A stretch of 64,000 nt of DNA from Deinococcus budaensis (GCF_014201885.1 NZ_JACHFN010000009.1:16001-80000); one strand, 5' to 3'. Counted from the first letter of the stretch, positions 42,049 through 55,180 are shown. Program-made: numbers and translations. The notes: generated from the letters alone by a model not told the origin.

Positions 42049-42443
42049 GGCAACCTCTCTGTTGAGGGGGAGACTTGGCGGCTGGGCGTCTCGGCGGGGG
42101 CGTCGGCGGGCGGGTCTGCCGGGGCGGCCGCGTCCTGAAGCTGCTGGACATACCCTTCCAGCCGGTCGAAGCGGCCTTCCCAGAGGCCCCGGTAGGTCTC
42201 CAGCCACCCGTCGAGGTCCTGAAAGGGTTCGGCCCGCAGCGCGTAGATGCGCCGGTTGGCGGCGGGCTGGACGGCCACCAGCCCCGCCTCGCTCAGCACG
42301 CGCAGATGCTTGGACGCCTGGGGCTGGCGCAGCTGGAGCCGCGCGGCGATCTCCCCGACCGTCAGCGGCTGCCCACTCAGCAGCTCGACGATCTGCAACC
42401 GGTGCGGTTCGGCCAGGGCGCTGAAGGTCGCGGCGTTCAGCAA
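42045..42443 (-). CDS. ArsR-family transcriptional repressor
   Basis: 132 residues, TTG start with AAGGAGG about 6 nt upstream. Winged helix (about 8-85): LAEPHRLQIVELLSGQPLTV, RQPQASKHLRVLSEAGLV, NRRIYALRAEPFQDLDGW. No metal-binding CVC motif, so it belongs to the non-metal group that pairs with SRPBCC genes. C-terminal tail Pro/Ala-rich. Probably represses its own operon through the palindromic AT-rich site at 42491-42523. Confidence 0.9.
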   Translation of the reverse strand: MLNAATFSALAEPHRLQIVELLSGQPLTVGEIAARLQLRQPQASKHLRVLSEAGLVAVQPAANRRIYALRAEPFQDLDGWLETYRGLWEGRFDRLEGYVQQLQDAAAPADPPADAPAETPSRQVSPSTERLP

Positions 42444-42490
42444 CGTGTCCTCCTTTCTCCAGGGAAGTCCCCGGAACTGGAACTATTATT

Positions 42491-42523
42491 CTATATCTGG
42501 AATATTCCTGTCAAGTGATATAG
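42491..42523 (-). promoter_or_regulatory. AT-rich palindromic operator/promoter of the ArsR operon
   Basis: An AT-rich island in a GC-rich region. CTATATC (42491-42497) and GATATAG (42517-42523) form an outer inverted repeat around a perfect 10-bp palindrome GGAATATTCC (42499-42508). A minus-strand TTGACA -35 lies at 42509-42514, with -10 candidates (TAGAAT, GAATAA) just downstream. Position, symmetry and composition fit an ArsR operator overlapping its promoter. Confidence 0.6.
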
Positions 42524-42574
42524 AGTCTTACGTGCTCGCCCAGCTGGACAAGGACGGCGGGCCGGGTCAGGGGC

Positions 42575-42580
42575 TATGCT
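42575..42580 (+). promoter_or_regulatory. -10 box for the GH13 glycosidase gene
   Basis: TATGCT 9 nt before the ATG at 42590, giving a leader of only 2-4 nt. The promoter is divergent from the ArsR operon. Confidence 0.5.
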
Positions 42581-42589
42581 TGCGGCTGC

Positions 42590-44038
<1,449 letters not shown>

Positions 44039-44048
44039 GTGGGGCAAA

Positions 44049-44078
44049 GGGCGGGGAGGCACATCAACCTCCCCGCCC
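44049..44078. terminator. Bidirectional terminator between glycosidase and permease genes
   Basis: Perfect 11-bp stem (GGGCGGGGAGG at 44049-44059, complement at 44068-44078), 8-nt loop, between convergent genes. Confidence 0.75.
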
Positions 44079-44094
44079 GCTCTCCCTGCCTGCC

Positions 44095-44934
44095 CTACCC
44101 CTTCACGCCGCCGCTGGTCACCCCCTGGATGTAGGAGCGCATCAGGAACGCGAAGAGCAGCACCAGCGGCACCGCCGCCAGCACGTAGGAGGCCATCAAG
44201 GCCCCGTAGTTCGGGGTGATGGCCGTCGCCGCCCCGCCCCCCTGGAAAGTCACCAGCGCGACGGGCAGGGTGCGGTGGCGCTCGTCGAGCACCAGCGAGG
44301 GGAGCAGATACTCGTTCCACACCGGGATCAAGCGGATGATCGCCACACTGACCAGGACCGGCAGGCTGACGGGCAGCACGATGCGGCGCAGCAGCGCGAG
44401 GTGCCCGGCGCCGTCGAGCCGCGCGGCTTCGAGCATGTCGCGCGGAATCGCCTCAAAAGCCGCCCGCAGCACCAGGATGGCGAAGGGCTGTCCCACCGCC
44501 ACCGTCGGCAGGATGATGGCGAGGTAGTTGCTGGGCAGTGTCAGGGCCTGAATCTGCACGTACAGCGGGATCAGGGTCAGGAACTCGGGCACCAGCAGCA
44601 GCGCGAACGTGAGTCCGAACAGCAGGTGCCGCCCCGGGAAGTCCATCAGCGCGAAGGCGTAGGCGCTGAGACTGGCCAGCACCAACGTCGCCAGCACGCT
44701 CACGCCCGTCACGATCACCGAGTTCACCAGCGGTCCCTGAATCTGCGCCCAGGCGACCGCGTAGTTCTCGGGGTGCAGCCGGGTGGGAATGTTCAGCAGG
44801 TTCTCGGCGTACTGCACCCGGTCCTTGAAGGAATTGACGACGCTGAAATACAGCGGAAACAGCGCCAGCAGCCCGAAGACGATCAGCAGCGCCTGGCGCA
44901 GCACCTCGCCGGGGGTCAGCCCCACGCGCTTCAC
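44095..44934 (-). CDS. Sugar ABC transporter permease, MalG type
   Basis: 279 residues, six helices. Typical MalG-like motifs: N-terminal [14 protein letters not shown] and the EAA loop [22 protein letters not shown] (contacts the ATPase). C-terminal [11 protein letters not shown] is the family ending. Its start overlaps the MalF-type gene by 4 nt. The ATPase subunit is absent; such transporters often share an MsmK-like ATPase encoded elsewhere. Confidence 0.95.
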   Translation of the reverse strand: MKRVGLTPGEVLRQALLIVFGLLALFPLYFSVVNSFKDRVQYAENLLNIPTRLHPENYAVAWAQIQGPLVNSVIVTGVSVLATLVLASLSAYAFALMDFPGRHLLFGLTFALLLVPEFLTLIPLYVQIQALTLPSNYLAIILPTVAVGQPFAILVLRAAFEAIPRDMLEAARLDGAGHLALLRRIVLPVSLPVLVSVAIIRLIPVWNEYLLPSLVLDERHRTLPVALVTFQGGGAATAITPNYGALMASYVLAAVPLVLLFAFLMRSYIQGVTSGGVKG

Positions 44935-45854
44935 CGGTTCCCCCGGCCGAGCAGGCGCGAGAGGCCCGTCAGGGCGACGACCACGATCATCAGCAGCACG
45001 GCCATCGCCATCGCGTAGCCGTACTCGCCGTCGCGGGTGGCGGTCTGGTACATCAGCAGGGCCGGAACGGTGGTCGCGAAGCCGGGGCCGCCCGAGGTCA
45101 GCACCAGCGGGCTGATGAAGTACTGCACGTTGCCGATGATCGCCAGCAGCGCGATGAGGCCCAGTTGCGGGCGCAGCAGCGGCAGGTCGATGCGCAGCAC
45201 CCGCCGCCAGCCGGTCGCCCCGTCGATCCGGGCCGCGTCGAACACCTCGTCGGGGATGTTCTGAAGTCCGGCGTACAGCAGCAGGAAGTTGAAAGCGTCC
45301 ACGTACGGAAAGCCCAGGAAGATCAGGCTCAGCAGCGCCGTGTCGGGGTCGCTGAGCCAGTCGTGCCGCAGCCCCTCCAGGCCCACGGCGCCCAGCAGCG
45401 CGTTGAGCAGGCCGTCACTGCGGTAAAAGGCCCCCCACACCAGCAGCAGCACCAGCGACGGAATCACGATGGGCAGCACGAACAGCGTCCGGTAGGCGTA
45501 CTGCCGTTTCTTGCCGCGCAGGTGAAAGATCAGCTCCGAGATCAGCAGGGGCGGCACCACCGCCAGCAGGAGGCCCAGCCCCACCCAGATCGCCATGTTC
45601 AGGGTGGCCTGCCCCATCACCGGGTCGGTCACGGCCCGCTGGAAGTTCTCCAGCCCGGTGAAGGTGGGGACGTTCAGCCCGTCCCAGTCGGTAAAGGCCC
45701 GCGTGATCGCCGTGTAGGCCGGAAAGTACGAGAAATACCCCACCAGCAGCAGGGTGGGCAGCAAAAACAGGTAGGCGGGCCAGCCCCCACGCAGCCGCGC
45801 GAGCAGGCTGCGCCGGGAGGCGGGGGCGGAACGGAAGCCGGGCAGGGCGGTCAT
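44931..45854 (-). CDS. Sugar ABC transporter permease, MalF/UgpA type
   Basis: 307 residues from the ATG at 45854 (GGAGG upstream). Six helices, N-terminal [20 protein letters not shown], and the EAA-like loop [40 protein letters not shown] is the conserved segment in the last periplasmic region. Heterodimer partner of the MalG-type permease. Substrate is probably an oligosaccharide given the GH13 neighbour. Confidence 0.95.
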   Translation of the reverse strand: MTALPGFRSAPASRRSLLARLRGGWPAYLFLLPTLLLVGYFSYFPAYTAITRAFTDWDGLNVPTFTGLENFQRAVTDPVMGQATLNMAIWVGLGLLLAVVPPLLISELIFHLRGKKRQYAYRTLFVLPIVIPSLVLLLVWGAFYRSDGLLNALLGAVGLEGLRHDWLSDPDTALLSLIFLGFPYVDAFNFLLLYAGLQNIPDEVFDAARIDGATGWRRVLRIDLPLLRPQLGLIALLAIIGNVQYFISPLVLTSGGPGFATTVPALLMYQTATRDGEYGYAMAMAVLLMIVVVALTGLSRLLGRGNR

Positions 45855-46022
45855 GGGGGTCCTCCGGAAACAACGACACCGGGCCGGAAGCGTGCGCGGC
45901 GGCACTCCTTCCAGCCCGGCGGGGTCAGGCGACCCGGCGGCGCAGCCAGGGGGTTCTGGGCCAGGTGTGGCTGAGGGTGGTCAGCAGGTAAGGACGGTCA
46001 CTCATGGGAAAGAGCACTCCTG

Positions 46023-46042
46023 GCGGCCCGGGACTAGGCCGC
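46023..46042 (-). other. Intercistronic stem-loop between binding protein and permease genes
   Basis: GCGGCC (46023-46028) pairs with GGCCGC (46037-46042) 16 nt after the binding-protein stop, within a 203-nt spacer. Such hairpins often lower permease mRNA relative to binding protein. The remaining spacer has one 26-codon frame (46005-45925) of doubtful significance. Confidence 0.4.
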
Positions 46043-46057
46043 TCCACACTTGGCCGC

Positions 46058-47500
46058 TCAGTACTTGGACAGATCGACCTTGTTCTTGCGGGCGTAGTCG
46101 GCGGCGGCGCGGTCGAGCACCGTCTGGGCCTGCTGCTTGGCCTGGTCGAGCGTGATGTTGCCGCTGAGGTACAGCCCGAAGACGCGCTGCATGTCGCCCC
46201 AGCCCAGGTTGGCCGAGGCGTTCGCCACGCCGATGGAGCGCTCGGGCTGCTTGATCTGCGCCTGGATGGCCGCCGCGTCGAAGTTGCTCAGCGCGAGCTT
46301 GGCCGTGGTGCCCGGCCAGGTGGGCACGTAGGTGCCCTGCTCGGCGGTGAGGCGTTGCAGGTTTTTCGGCGTGCCGAAGTAACGCATCCAGTCGAGCACC
46401 GCCTGCGTCTTGCCCTTTTCGCGCATGGACTTGTTCGCCAGCGGCGTGCTCATGGCGTACTGGAAGCCGCCCGTGCCCGTGTAGGCGTTGGCCGTGTTCA
46501 CGCCGGTCGCGTAGGGGCTTTCTTTTTTGGTCAGGCGCGGGAAATTAAAGGCCCCGACCGGGAACTTCACGCCCGCGTCCAGCATCTCGCGGGTCTTGTA
46601 GCTGCCCTCGTAGAGCATGGCTTCTTTCTGCCCCACGAAATCCTGAAAGGCGTCGTAGTTCTTGCCGGGGTCGGCGGTCAGGTAGTCCCGGGGCCAGGTG
46701 TCGGTGAACTGCTTCATGGTCGGCCACCACGACATGAAGCGGGGGTCTTTCGGCGTCAGGATGCCCTTGTGGATCGCGACGGCCTCGTCGAGCGGCGACT
46801 GGCCCGGCAGCCCGTCGTAGCCGGTGAGTTTGGCGTAGTCCTTGCTGTAGAGGTCCGAGAGGAAGTGGCGGCTCCACCACGGGTAGGCGGGCACGGCGTG
46901 CATAGGGTAGACCCCCGCCGCCTGAAGCTTTTTCGAGGCGGCGATCAGTTCCGCCCAGCTGGTCGGCGCCTTGCTGATCCCGGCTTTCTTGAAGAGGTCT
47001 TTGTTGTAGAAGATGGTGTAGACCACCCGGTCGCCGCTGAGGGTGTAGACGGCCCCGCTGGGGTTGCGGCCCTCGGCGAGCTGTGCTTTGTCCATCACGT
47101 CCTGCCAGGCCTTGTTGCCGGGAATGTAGGGGTTGGGCTGCCGGAAGGCGGGGGCGAGGTCGGCGGCCACCCCTTTGGGGAGGGTGGAATTCAGGCTGTA
47201 GGCCTGCGCCCAGTACACGTCGAACAGTTCGCCCGCCGCCGCCTTGACCCGGATCATGGTGTTGGTGTCGGGAATGGGCTCGGTGTGGAACTTGATCTTG
47301 ATGCCGGGGTACTTCTTCTCGTACTCGTTGGCGATCTGCTGAAACACCTTGAGCTGGTTTTTCACGCCGGGAAAGTTCGGCGTGTAGTCGGCCGCGACCA
47401 TGGTGATGGTGCCGCGCCAGGTGCCGGGGGCGGCGTGCGCGGCGGAAAGCAGGGCGCTGGAACCCAGCAGCAGGGCGGTCAGGGCAGTGCGGCGGTTCAT
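46058..47500 (-). CDS. Sugar ABC transporter substrate-binding protein
   Basis: 480 residues from the ATG at 47500 (AGGAGG well placed). Signal peptide MNRRTALTALLLGSSALLSA ending in AHA. Family 1 solute-binding fold: FQQIANEYEKKYPGIKIKFH, VYTIFYNKDLFKKAGISKAP with TSWAELIAASKKLQAAGVYP, and GTGGFQYAMSTPLANK. Binds sugar in the periplasm or wall and delivers it to the two permeases. Longer than E. coli MalE (about 400), similar to other Deinococcus-type sugar binders. Confidence 0.95.
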   Translation of the reverse strand: MNRRTALTALLLGSSALLSAAHAAPGTWRGTITMVAADYTPNFPGVKNQLKVFQQIANEYEKKYPGIKIKFHTEPIPDTNTMIRVKAAAGELFDVYWAQAYSLNSTLPKGVAADLAPAFRQPNPYIPGNKAWQDVMDKAQLAEGRNPSGAVYTLSGDRVVYTIFYNKDLFKKAGISKAPTSWAELIAASKKLQAAGVYPMHAVPAYPWWSRHFLSDLYSKDYAKLTGYDGLPGQSPLDEAVAIHKGILTPKDPRFMSWWPTMKQFTDTWPRDYLTADPGKNYDAFQDFVGQKEAMLYEGSYKTREMLDAGVKFPVGAFNFPRLTKKESPYATGVNTANAYTGTGGFQYAMSTPLANKSMREKGKTQAVLDWMRYFGTPKNLQRLTAEQGTYVPTWPGTTAKLALSNFDAAAIQAQIKQPERSIGVANASANLGWGDMQRVFGLYLSGNITLDQAKQQAQTVLDRAAADYARKNKVDLSKY

Positions 47501-47540
47501 GGGGCCTCCTGAAGCAACGGGACAGGACGAGTCACGGGGG

Positions 47541-47568
47541 GACGGATTAGACGGATTCAGGCAGCATA
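47541..47568 (-). promoter_or_regulatory. Promoter region of the sugar ABC operon
   Basis: Minus-strand -10 candidate TATGCT at 47568-47563. Just downstream is a direct repeat of GACGGATT (47541-47548 and 47550-47557), which could be a regulator site. No -35 was convincing. Confidence 0.35.
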
Positions 47569-47659
47569 GGGAGGTCCCTCGGCCCCGAATAGTGCATTTC
47601 ATACGTGATTGCCGCCGGACGGCGACCGCCCGGCAGGACTGGGGTGGGGCGCGGGCCGG

Positions 47660-48622
47660 TCAGTGCAGCGGCACGTGCCCCGGAAACCCGATCAGCAGGT
47701 CGAGCAGGTCCCCCACCATCGCCGACGCCGTGACCATCCCCCCGGCCCCGCCCCCGGCGAAGATCAGCGCCCCGCATTCCTCGCCCTCGTACACCAGCGC
47801 GTTGCGGCTGGCGGCCTCGTTGCACAGCGGGTGGGTCACGGGCAGGCGCTGCGGCGAGACGCGGGCGTGCCAGCCCTGCCCTTCCGGCCGCAGTTCGGCC
47901 ACCAGCTTGTAGCGCTCCCCGGCTTTGCCCGCCTCCTGCACGTCCTCCAGCGTGACCCCCTCGATGCCCTGCACCTCGACCGCCGAGTAGGGGAAGTCGC
48001 CGTCGGCGCAGAAGCGGGCCAGGACGGTCAGTTTGTGGGCGGTGTCGAAGCCGCCGACATCCAGGGTGGGCGGGTCCTCGGCGTACCCGAGGGCCTGGGC
48101 CTGCGCGAGGGCCTCGGCGTAGCTCTTCCCGGCTTCCATCTGGGTCAGCACGTAGTTGCAGGTGCCGTTCAGGACCGCCTGGAGCCGGGTAAAGGTGCTG
48201 GCGCGCAGCACGGTGCTCATCGGGCCGATCACGGGGGTTCCGGCCATCACCGAGGCCTCGTAGTACAGCCGCCCGGCCAGGGCGTGCCCGCGCAGGTCGT
48301 CCCAGCACTCGGCCAGCAGGGCCTTGTTGGCGGTGATGACGGGCCGCCCGCTTCGGAGGTACGGCAACAGCAGCGCCAGCGGTTCCCGGATGCCGCCCAG
48401 CGCCTCGATCACCACGCTGCTCTCCTGCAAGAAGGCCGGGTCGCTGGTCAGGGGCGTGCCGGGCGGCACGTCGCGGGCCTTGGCAGGATCGCGGACCAGC
48501 ACGCCGGTCAGCTCGATCTCGACCCCCAGGTCGCTGAAGATGTCCCGGCGCCTCTCCAGCAACCGCAAGACGTTCTGCCCCACCGTGCCGCAGCCCAGCA
48601 GCCCCACCGTGACCGTTCTCAT
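47660..48622 (-). CDS. hom: Homoserine dehydrogenase
   Basis: 320 residues, the short form without a C-terminal ACT domain. NAD-binding [15 protein letters not shown] at the N-terminus and catalytic core [48 protein letters not shown] and [20 protein letters not shown], including the Lys and Asp used in hydride transfer. Reduces aspartate semialdehyde to homoserine for threonine and methionine. Leaderless start (TAGAGT, 7 nt, ATG). The absent ACT domain implies no direct threonine inhibition. Confidence 0.96.
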   Translation of the reverse strand: MRTVTVGLLGCGTVGQNVLRLLERRRDIFSDLGVEIELTGVLVRDPAKARDVPPGTPLTSDPAFLQESSVVIEALGGIREPLALLLPYLRSGRPVITANKALLAECWDDLRGHALAGRLYYEASVMAGTPVIGPMSTVLRASTFTRLQAVLNGTCNYVLTQMEAGKSYAEALAQAQALGYAEDPPTLDVGGFDTAHKLTVLARFCADGDFPYSAVEVQGIEGVTLEDVQEAGKAGERYKLVAELRPEGQGWHARVSPQRLPVTHPLCNEAASRNALVYEGEECGALIFAGGGAGGMVTASAMVGDLLDLLIGFPGHVPLH

Positions 48623-48629
48623 GGGGGTG

Positions 48630-48635
48630 ACTCTA
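48630..48635 (-). promoter_or_regulatory. -10 box, leaderless hom
   Basis: TAGAGT followed by exactly 7 nt and the ATG at 48622. Confidence 0.6.
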
Positions 48636-48712
48636 TCGCCTGGGCTGGAGCGCCCGCCCCCGGCCCCGGCGGCCCTGTCGTCTGCCTTCCGGTCGCCCCG
48701 GGGGGCGGCAGG

Positions 48713-48718
48713 TAGACT
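48713..48718 (+). promoter_or_regulatory. -10 box, leaderless mini-ORF upstream of prfA
   Basis: TAGACT followed by exactly 6 nt and the ATG at 48725. This is the only promoter seen for the prfA run. Confidence 0.6.
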
Positions 48719-48724
48719 GCCCGC

Positions 48725-48792
48725 ATGATGCCTGTGTTTGGTGGTTTTCAGTTTCAGGGGGCGCGCGTGGCCCCGCCCCCGGAAGTGTCCCC

Positions 48793-48796
<4 letters not shown>
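48725..48796 (+). CDS. 23-residue leader mini-ORF coupled to prfA
   Basis: ATG ATG CCT GTG TTT GGT GGT TTT..., encoding 23 residues (starts [15 protein letters not shown]). The start has leaderless geometry, and the TGA overlaps the prfA TTG start (TTGA). Codon use is odd for this genome, with TTT three times in a row of low-GC codons. Probably a leaderless entry point that brings ribosomes to prfA, or a cis-regulatory peptide. It is in another frame than prfA and does not resemble an RF1 N-terminus. Confidence 0.5.
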
Positions 48797-49906
<1,110 letters not shown>

Positions 49907-49920
<14 letters not shown>

Positions 49921-50407
49921 CCTGCTGGTCGCCGCCGGGGTGCTGCGTGACCGCTTCGGGCGGGTGCTGCTGGTCGGCAACGACTGGCAGGGCCTCGGGC
50001 GGGTGCGCCACACCCTGCCCGGCGGCGTGGTGGAACCCGGCGAGACGCTGCTCGAAGCCCTCTACCGCGAGATCGCGGAGGAAACGGGCCTCAAGCTCAC
50101 CGGCATCAAGCACATGGCCTACACGGTGCATATCGAGGACGAGCGCCGGGGCGAGCGCGCCATCGCGGTGGCCTTCGAGGCGACCTGGGAGGGCCTGCTC
50201 AACCCCGCCGACCCCGACGGCTTCATCGTGGAAGCGCGCTTTTGCACCCCCGACGAGGCCATCGAGCTGCTGGAATCGCCCCCCATGCGCGAGCCGCTGA
50301 GCGACTACCTGCGCACCGGGGAGCCGGGCCGCTTCTACGCCTTCAAGGGCTGGGACGGACGCGGGGGCCTACGGGTGCCGCCGCTGCGGGCCGAGTCCTC
50401 CCGGTGA
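49907..50407 (+). CDS. NUDIX hydrolase
   Basis: 166 residues, ATG overlapping the end of prfA by 14 nt. The Nudix box is [20 protein letters not shown] continuing AEETGLKL (about 37-64), complete with the Glu cluster for metal. Hydrolyses nucleoside diphosphate derivatives; Deinococcus genomes carry many Nudix proteins, some removing oxidised nucleotides. No extra domain identifies the substrate. Confidence 0.93.
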
Positions 50408-51081
50408 GCGCGGCTGGGCCAGCCGCTGGGGCAGCGCCCTTCGCCCTGTCGTGGAGCGGCGGCAAGGACAGCGCCCTGGCCCTGCTGCGCGCCCAGGCGG
50501 CGGGAGGCCGTCCGCTCGCGCTGCTGAACATGCTGGACGAGGGCGGGGAGCGGTCGCGCTCGCACGGCCTGCGGCCCGAGATTCTGGAAGCGCAGGCGGC
50601 GGCGCTGGGATTGCCGCTCTGGACCGCCCGCGCCTCCTGGGCGGGCTACGAGCGCGAGTTCACGGCTCTCCTGCGCCGGGCTGAAAGCGCCGGGGCAAAG
50701 TCGGTGGTTTTCGGCGACATCGACCTCCAGGACTACCGCGACTGGGAAGAGCGGGTGTGCGCGGCGGCGGGGCTGCGGGCCGCGCTGCCCCTGTGGCAGG
50801 AACCCCGCCGCGCGCTGGTAGAAGAAGGCCTGCGCCGGGGCCTTTGCGCCCGGATCGTTGCCGTGCGTGAGGATGCGCTCCCCGCAGGGCTGCTGGGCCG
50901 CGTCCTGGACCCGGCGCTGCTGGACGAGATCGAGGGCCTGGGCGCGGATGCCTGCGGCGAGAGCGGCGAATACCACACGGTGGTGGTGGACGGTCCCGGC
51001 TTCGCGGCCCCGCTGCGGCTGCACGCTGGGGCCGTTCACCGCGCGGGCGGCGTGGCGACGCTCGACTTGCGGCTGGGCTGA
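50404..51081 (+). CDS. ATP-binding protein of the diphthine-ammonia ligase-like (ATP_bind_4) family
   Basis: 225 residues from the GTG at 50404 (GTGA overlap with the Nudix stop). PP-loop SWSGGKDSALALLRA near the N-terminus, GLRPEILEAQAAALGLPLW, VVFGDIDLQDYRDWEERV and ADACGESGEYHTVVVDGP, as in the DUF71/MJ0570 family. The eukaryotic relative amidates diphthine on EF2; bacteria lack diphthamide, so the bacterial substrate is unknown. Confidence 0.87.
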   Translation: MSAAGPAAGAAPFALSWSGGKDSALALLRAQAAGGRPLALLNMLDEGGERSRSHGLRPEILEAQAAALGLPLWTARASWAGYEREFTALLRRAESAGAKSVVFGDIDLQDYRDWEERVCAAAGLRAALPLWQEPRRALVEEGLRRGLCARIVAVREDALPAGLLGRVLDPALLDEIEGLGADACGESGEYHTVVVDGPGFAAPLRLHAGAVHRAGGVATLDLRLG

Positions 51082-51491
51082 TGCGCGTCCTCCTGACCGG
51101 CATGTCGGGGACGGGCAAGTCCTCGGCGCTGGAGGAGCTGGCCCGGCGCGGCCACCGGACGGTGGACACCGACACGGACGAGTGGTCCGAATGGCTCACG
51201 GACCCGGAGGGCCAGCCCGACTGGGTGTGGCGCGAGGCCCCCATGCGGGCGCTGCTGACCGGAGGGGAAGCGGGCGGGCCGCTTTTCATGGGCGGGTGCA
51301 AGTCGAACCAGGGGCGCTTCTACGCCCTCTTCGACCGTGTGGTGCTGCTCAGCGCTCCGGCGGAGGTGCTGGGCTACCTGGAGACGGTGCAGCCGCTGCT
51401 GCGGGCCGGGGCCGACGCCGAACTCGATTCGGGCCGGTTGTCGGTCGCGGAACTGGCCGACGCGCTCGAAGCCCTGGCCCCGGAAGCCTGA
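51081..51491 (+). CDS. Small P-loop kinase-like protein with an internal deletion
   Basis: 136 residues; ATG overlaps the previous stop (TGATG). Walker A GMSGTGKSSALEELARRG and the following TVDTDTDEWSEW are like shikimate/adenylate-kinase-type AAA proteins found elsewhere at about 170-180 residues. After VVLLSAPAEVLGYLETVQP the lid segment of about 20-25 residues (usually with an NPYGK-like stretch) is absent, and the sequence goes straight to LLRAGADAELDSG. The frame is intact, so this is an in-frame deletion or a reduced family. Activity may be lost. Confidence 0.7.
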   Translation: MRVLLTGMSGTGKSSALEELARRGHRTVDTDTDEWSEWLTDPEGQPDWVWREAPMRALLTGGEAGGPLFMGGCKSNQGRFYALFDRVVLLSAPAEVLGYLETVQPLLRAGADAELDSGRLSVAELADALEALAPEA

Positions 51492-51512
51492 AGCGCCGGG
51501 GCCACGAGGATT

Positions 51513-51518
51513 TACACT
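51513..51518 (+). promoter_or_regulatory. -10 box, leaderless RluD gene
   Basis: TACACT followed by exactly 7 nt and the GTG at 51526. This spacing sets the start. Confidence 0.6.
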
Positions 51519-51525
51519 GCCCCCC

Positions 51526-52491
51526 GTGACTCTCCCCCCTCCCCTGTCGCTGACCGCCACCCCCGGCCGTCTGGACGCCGTGCTGGCTGAGCTGACGGGC
51601 GTGAGCCGCTCGCAGGTCGCCGGGTGGATCGCGGGGGGGCACGTGCAGGTGGGCGGCGTGGTCGCGGCCCGGGCCAGCCTGAAACTTAGGGGCGGCGAGG
51701 CGCTGACCGTGCAGGTGCCCCCGCCGCCCGACGCGACCGTGGCCCCCGAAACGGTCCCCCTCGACGTGGTGTACGAGGACGCCCATCTGATCGCGGTGAA
51801 CAAGCCGCCCGGCATGGTCACCCACCCCGCCCCCGGCGTGACTTCCGGCACGCTGGTCAACGCCCTGCTGGGCCGCCTGACCCTGCCCGAGCAGCCCGGC
51901 GCCGAGGGTCCCGACGGCTACCGCCCCGGCATCGTTCACCGGCTGGACCGCGACACCAGCGGCGTGATCGTGGTCGCCAAAACGGTCGAGGCGCACGCGC
52001 GGCTGGCGGCGGCGTTCAAGGACCGCGACACGCGCAAGACGTACCTGGCGATTGCTGCCGGAATGTGGCCAGCCCAGGGACCGGTGCGGGTGGACGCACC
52101 CATCGGGCGGCATCCCACCGCCCGGCAGCGCATGACCGTCGGCGGCGCCCACCCGCGCGACGCGCAGACCCTCTTCACGCCGCTGGCCGCCCACCCAGAC
52201 GGCCATGGGCGCACGCTGGCGCTGGTGCGCGCGCAGCCCCGCACCGGGCGCACCCACCAGATTCGAGTTCACCTCGCGCACCTGGGCAGCCCGCTCCTGG
52301 GTGACGCGGTGTACGGACGGGCCAGCGAGGTCATGCCACGCCACGCCCTGCACGCGCAGTTCCTGACCCTCCCCCACCCCGCCACCGGCCAGCCGCTGCA
52401 CCTGCACGCGCCCACGCCCGACGACCTGCTCTCGGCCTGGGTGACGCTCGGCGGAAGCCTCCCCGCCGGGCTGGAGACGCCGCCGGAGTAG
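51526..52491 (+). CDS. rluD: RluD-type ribosomal/tRNA pseudouridine synthase
   Basis: 321 residues from the GTG at 51526. N-terminal S4 RNA-binding domain (GVSRSQVAGWIAGGHVQVGG) and catalytic RluA-family domain with VNKPPGMVTHPAPG, GIVHRLDRDTSGVIVVAK (catalytic Asp near 141) and ALVRAQPRTGRTHQIRVHL. Converts uridines to pseudouridine in 23S rRNA helix 69 if a true RluD; other RluA-family targets cannot be ruled out. Confidence 0.92.
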   Translation: MTLPPPLSLTATPGRLDAVLAELTGVSRSQVAGWIAGGHVQVGGVVAARASLKLRGGEALTVQVPPPPDATVAPETVPLDVVYEDAHLIAVNKPPGMVTHPAPGVTSGTLVNALLGRLTLPEQPGAEGPDGYRPGIVHRLDRDTSGVIVVAKTVEAHARLAAAFKDRDTRKTYLAIAAGMWPAQGPVRVDAPIGRHPTARQRMTVGGAHPRDAQTLFTPLAAHPDGHGRTLALVRAQPRTGRTHQIRVHLAHLGSPLLGDAVYGRASEVMPRHALHAQFLTLPHPATGQPLHLHAPTPDDLLSAWVTLGGSLPAGLETPPE

Positions 52492-52525
52492 GGCGCGTCC
52501 TGGCTCCAGCCCTCCTCTGGCCCCC

Positions 52526-52554
52526 TTGCTTTTTGCAGGTGTACCGTGTACACT
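52526..52554 (+). promoter_or_regulatory. Promoter of the DEAD-box helicase gene
   Basis: -35 TTGCTT (52526-52531), 17-nt spacer, -10 TACACT (52549-52554). Best -35/-10 pair in the window. It implies a leader of about 120 nt before the ATG at 52683, containing a hairpin CCGGGA-CAG-TCCCGG. Confidence 0.65.
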
Positions 52555-52669
52555 TCTTCTTCGTGCGCCGCTCCGGGACAGTCCCGGCGGCTGGAAGGTG
52601 CCCCCACTTTCAGGACATGCTGGATGCCGAAGCCTTGGCGTTTGCTGGTCACTGGGGCTGTGCTTTCCC

Positions 52670-54479
<1,810 letters not shown>

Positions 54480-54501
54480 GCCGAGCTGAAGAACCGAAAA
54501 G

Positions 54502-54532
54502 AAGGCCCCTACCGGGAAGGTGGGGGCTTTTT
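54502..54532 (+). terminator. Rho-independent terminator of the helicase gene
   Basis: GCCCCTACC (54505-54513), loop GGGAA, GGTGGGGGC (54519-54527), then TTTTT. One G-U pair. A-rich bases before the stem let it also work for the opposite strand. Confidence 0.9.
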
Positions 54533-54533
54533 C

Positions 54534-54752
54534 CTATTCCTCGCGGCCTTCCGGCGCATAAACAAGCAGGTCGCCCGGCTGACATTCCAAGACCTCGCAG
54601 ATGGCTTCCAACGTGCTGAAGCGCACCGCGCGGGCCTTGCCAGTCTTGAGGATGCTGAGGTTCGCCAGGGTGATCCCTACCCGCTCCGAGAGTTCGGAGA
54701 GGGTCATGCCGCGGTCGCGCAGCCGCTCGTCGAGCCGGACTTCGATGGGCAT
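54534..54752 (-). CDS. XRE-family helix-turn-helix regulator (YozG-like)
   Basis: 72 residues, a single Cro/CI HTH: MTLSELSERVGITLANLSIL with recognition helix ending in KTGKARAVRFSTLEAICEVL and ECQPGDLLVY. Proteins of this size couple to DUF2975 membrane proteins in many bacteria. ATG overlaps the DUF2975 stop (TGATG). Probably binds the palindrome at 55703-55719 to control the operon. Confidence 0.9.
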   Translation of the reverse strand: MPIEVRLDERLRDRGMTLSELSERVGITLANLSILKTGKARAVRFSTLEAICEVLECQPGDLLVYAPEGREE

Positions 54753-55180
54753 CAGACGGTCAGTTCCTCGTCCTGGAGCAGGTCAGCCACCTGCCGCATC
54801 ACGGCAGCCAGCGCGAGCAGCCCCAGCCCCGGCAGCAGGGACAGAAAAGTACCCAGACCCCCGCTCAGCGCCAGGACGACGGGCGAAGCGCCGGGCAGCG
54901 TCTCAGTCATGTCCGCCGCACCCAGCCCCAGCGACAGAAACGCCTGACCCACCAGCACCCACCCGGTCCAGGTCAGGGCGCGGGCGGTGCCGTGCAGGGT
55001 CGTGGCCCGCGCCGCCCACCACAGCAGCCCCAGGGCCGGGAGGAGGAGAGCTACCGCTCCGGCTTCCGAGCGCCAATCCAACTCGGCTCCAGACTGCCAA
55101 GCCCACGCCGCGCCCAGGGCGACCAGCAGCGGCGTCCCCAGACACAACCCTTCCAACCAGCGCAACGCCTGACGTTGCAT
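54752..55180 (-). CDS. DUF2975-like membrane protein
   Basis: 142 residues from the ATG at 55180, four hydrophobic helices. The C-terminus RQVADLLQDEELTV is like the DUF2975 ending (L-x-E-D-x-E-L-T). Paired with the YozG-like regulator as in Firmicutes YoaS/YozG. Probably senses a membrane signal or sequesters the regulator; the family mechanism is unknown. Start and stop overlap both neighbours by 1-4 nt. Confidence 0.8.
   Translation of the reverse strand: MQRQALRWLEGLCLGTPLLVALGAAWAWQSGAELDWRSEAGAVALLLPALGLLWWAARATTLHGTARALTWTGWVLVGQAFLSLGLGAADMTETLPGASPVVLALSGGLGTFLSLLPGLGLLALAAVMRQVADLLQDEELTV

Noticed and set aside
45925..46005. 26-codon frame between the sugar-binding and permease genes (minus strand)
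   Set aside because: Its AGGAG is about 12 nt from the ATG, too far, and there is no coupling to either neighbour.
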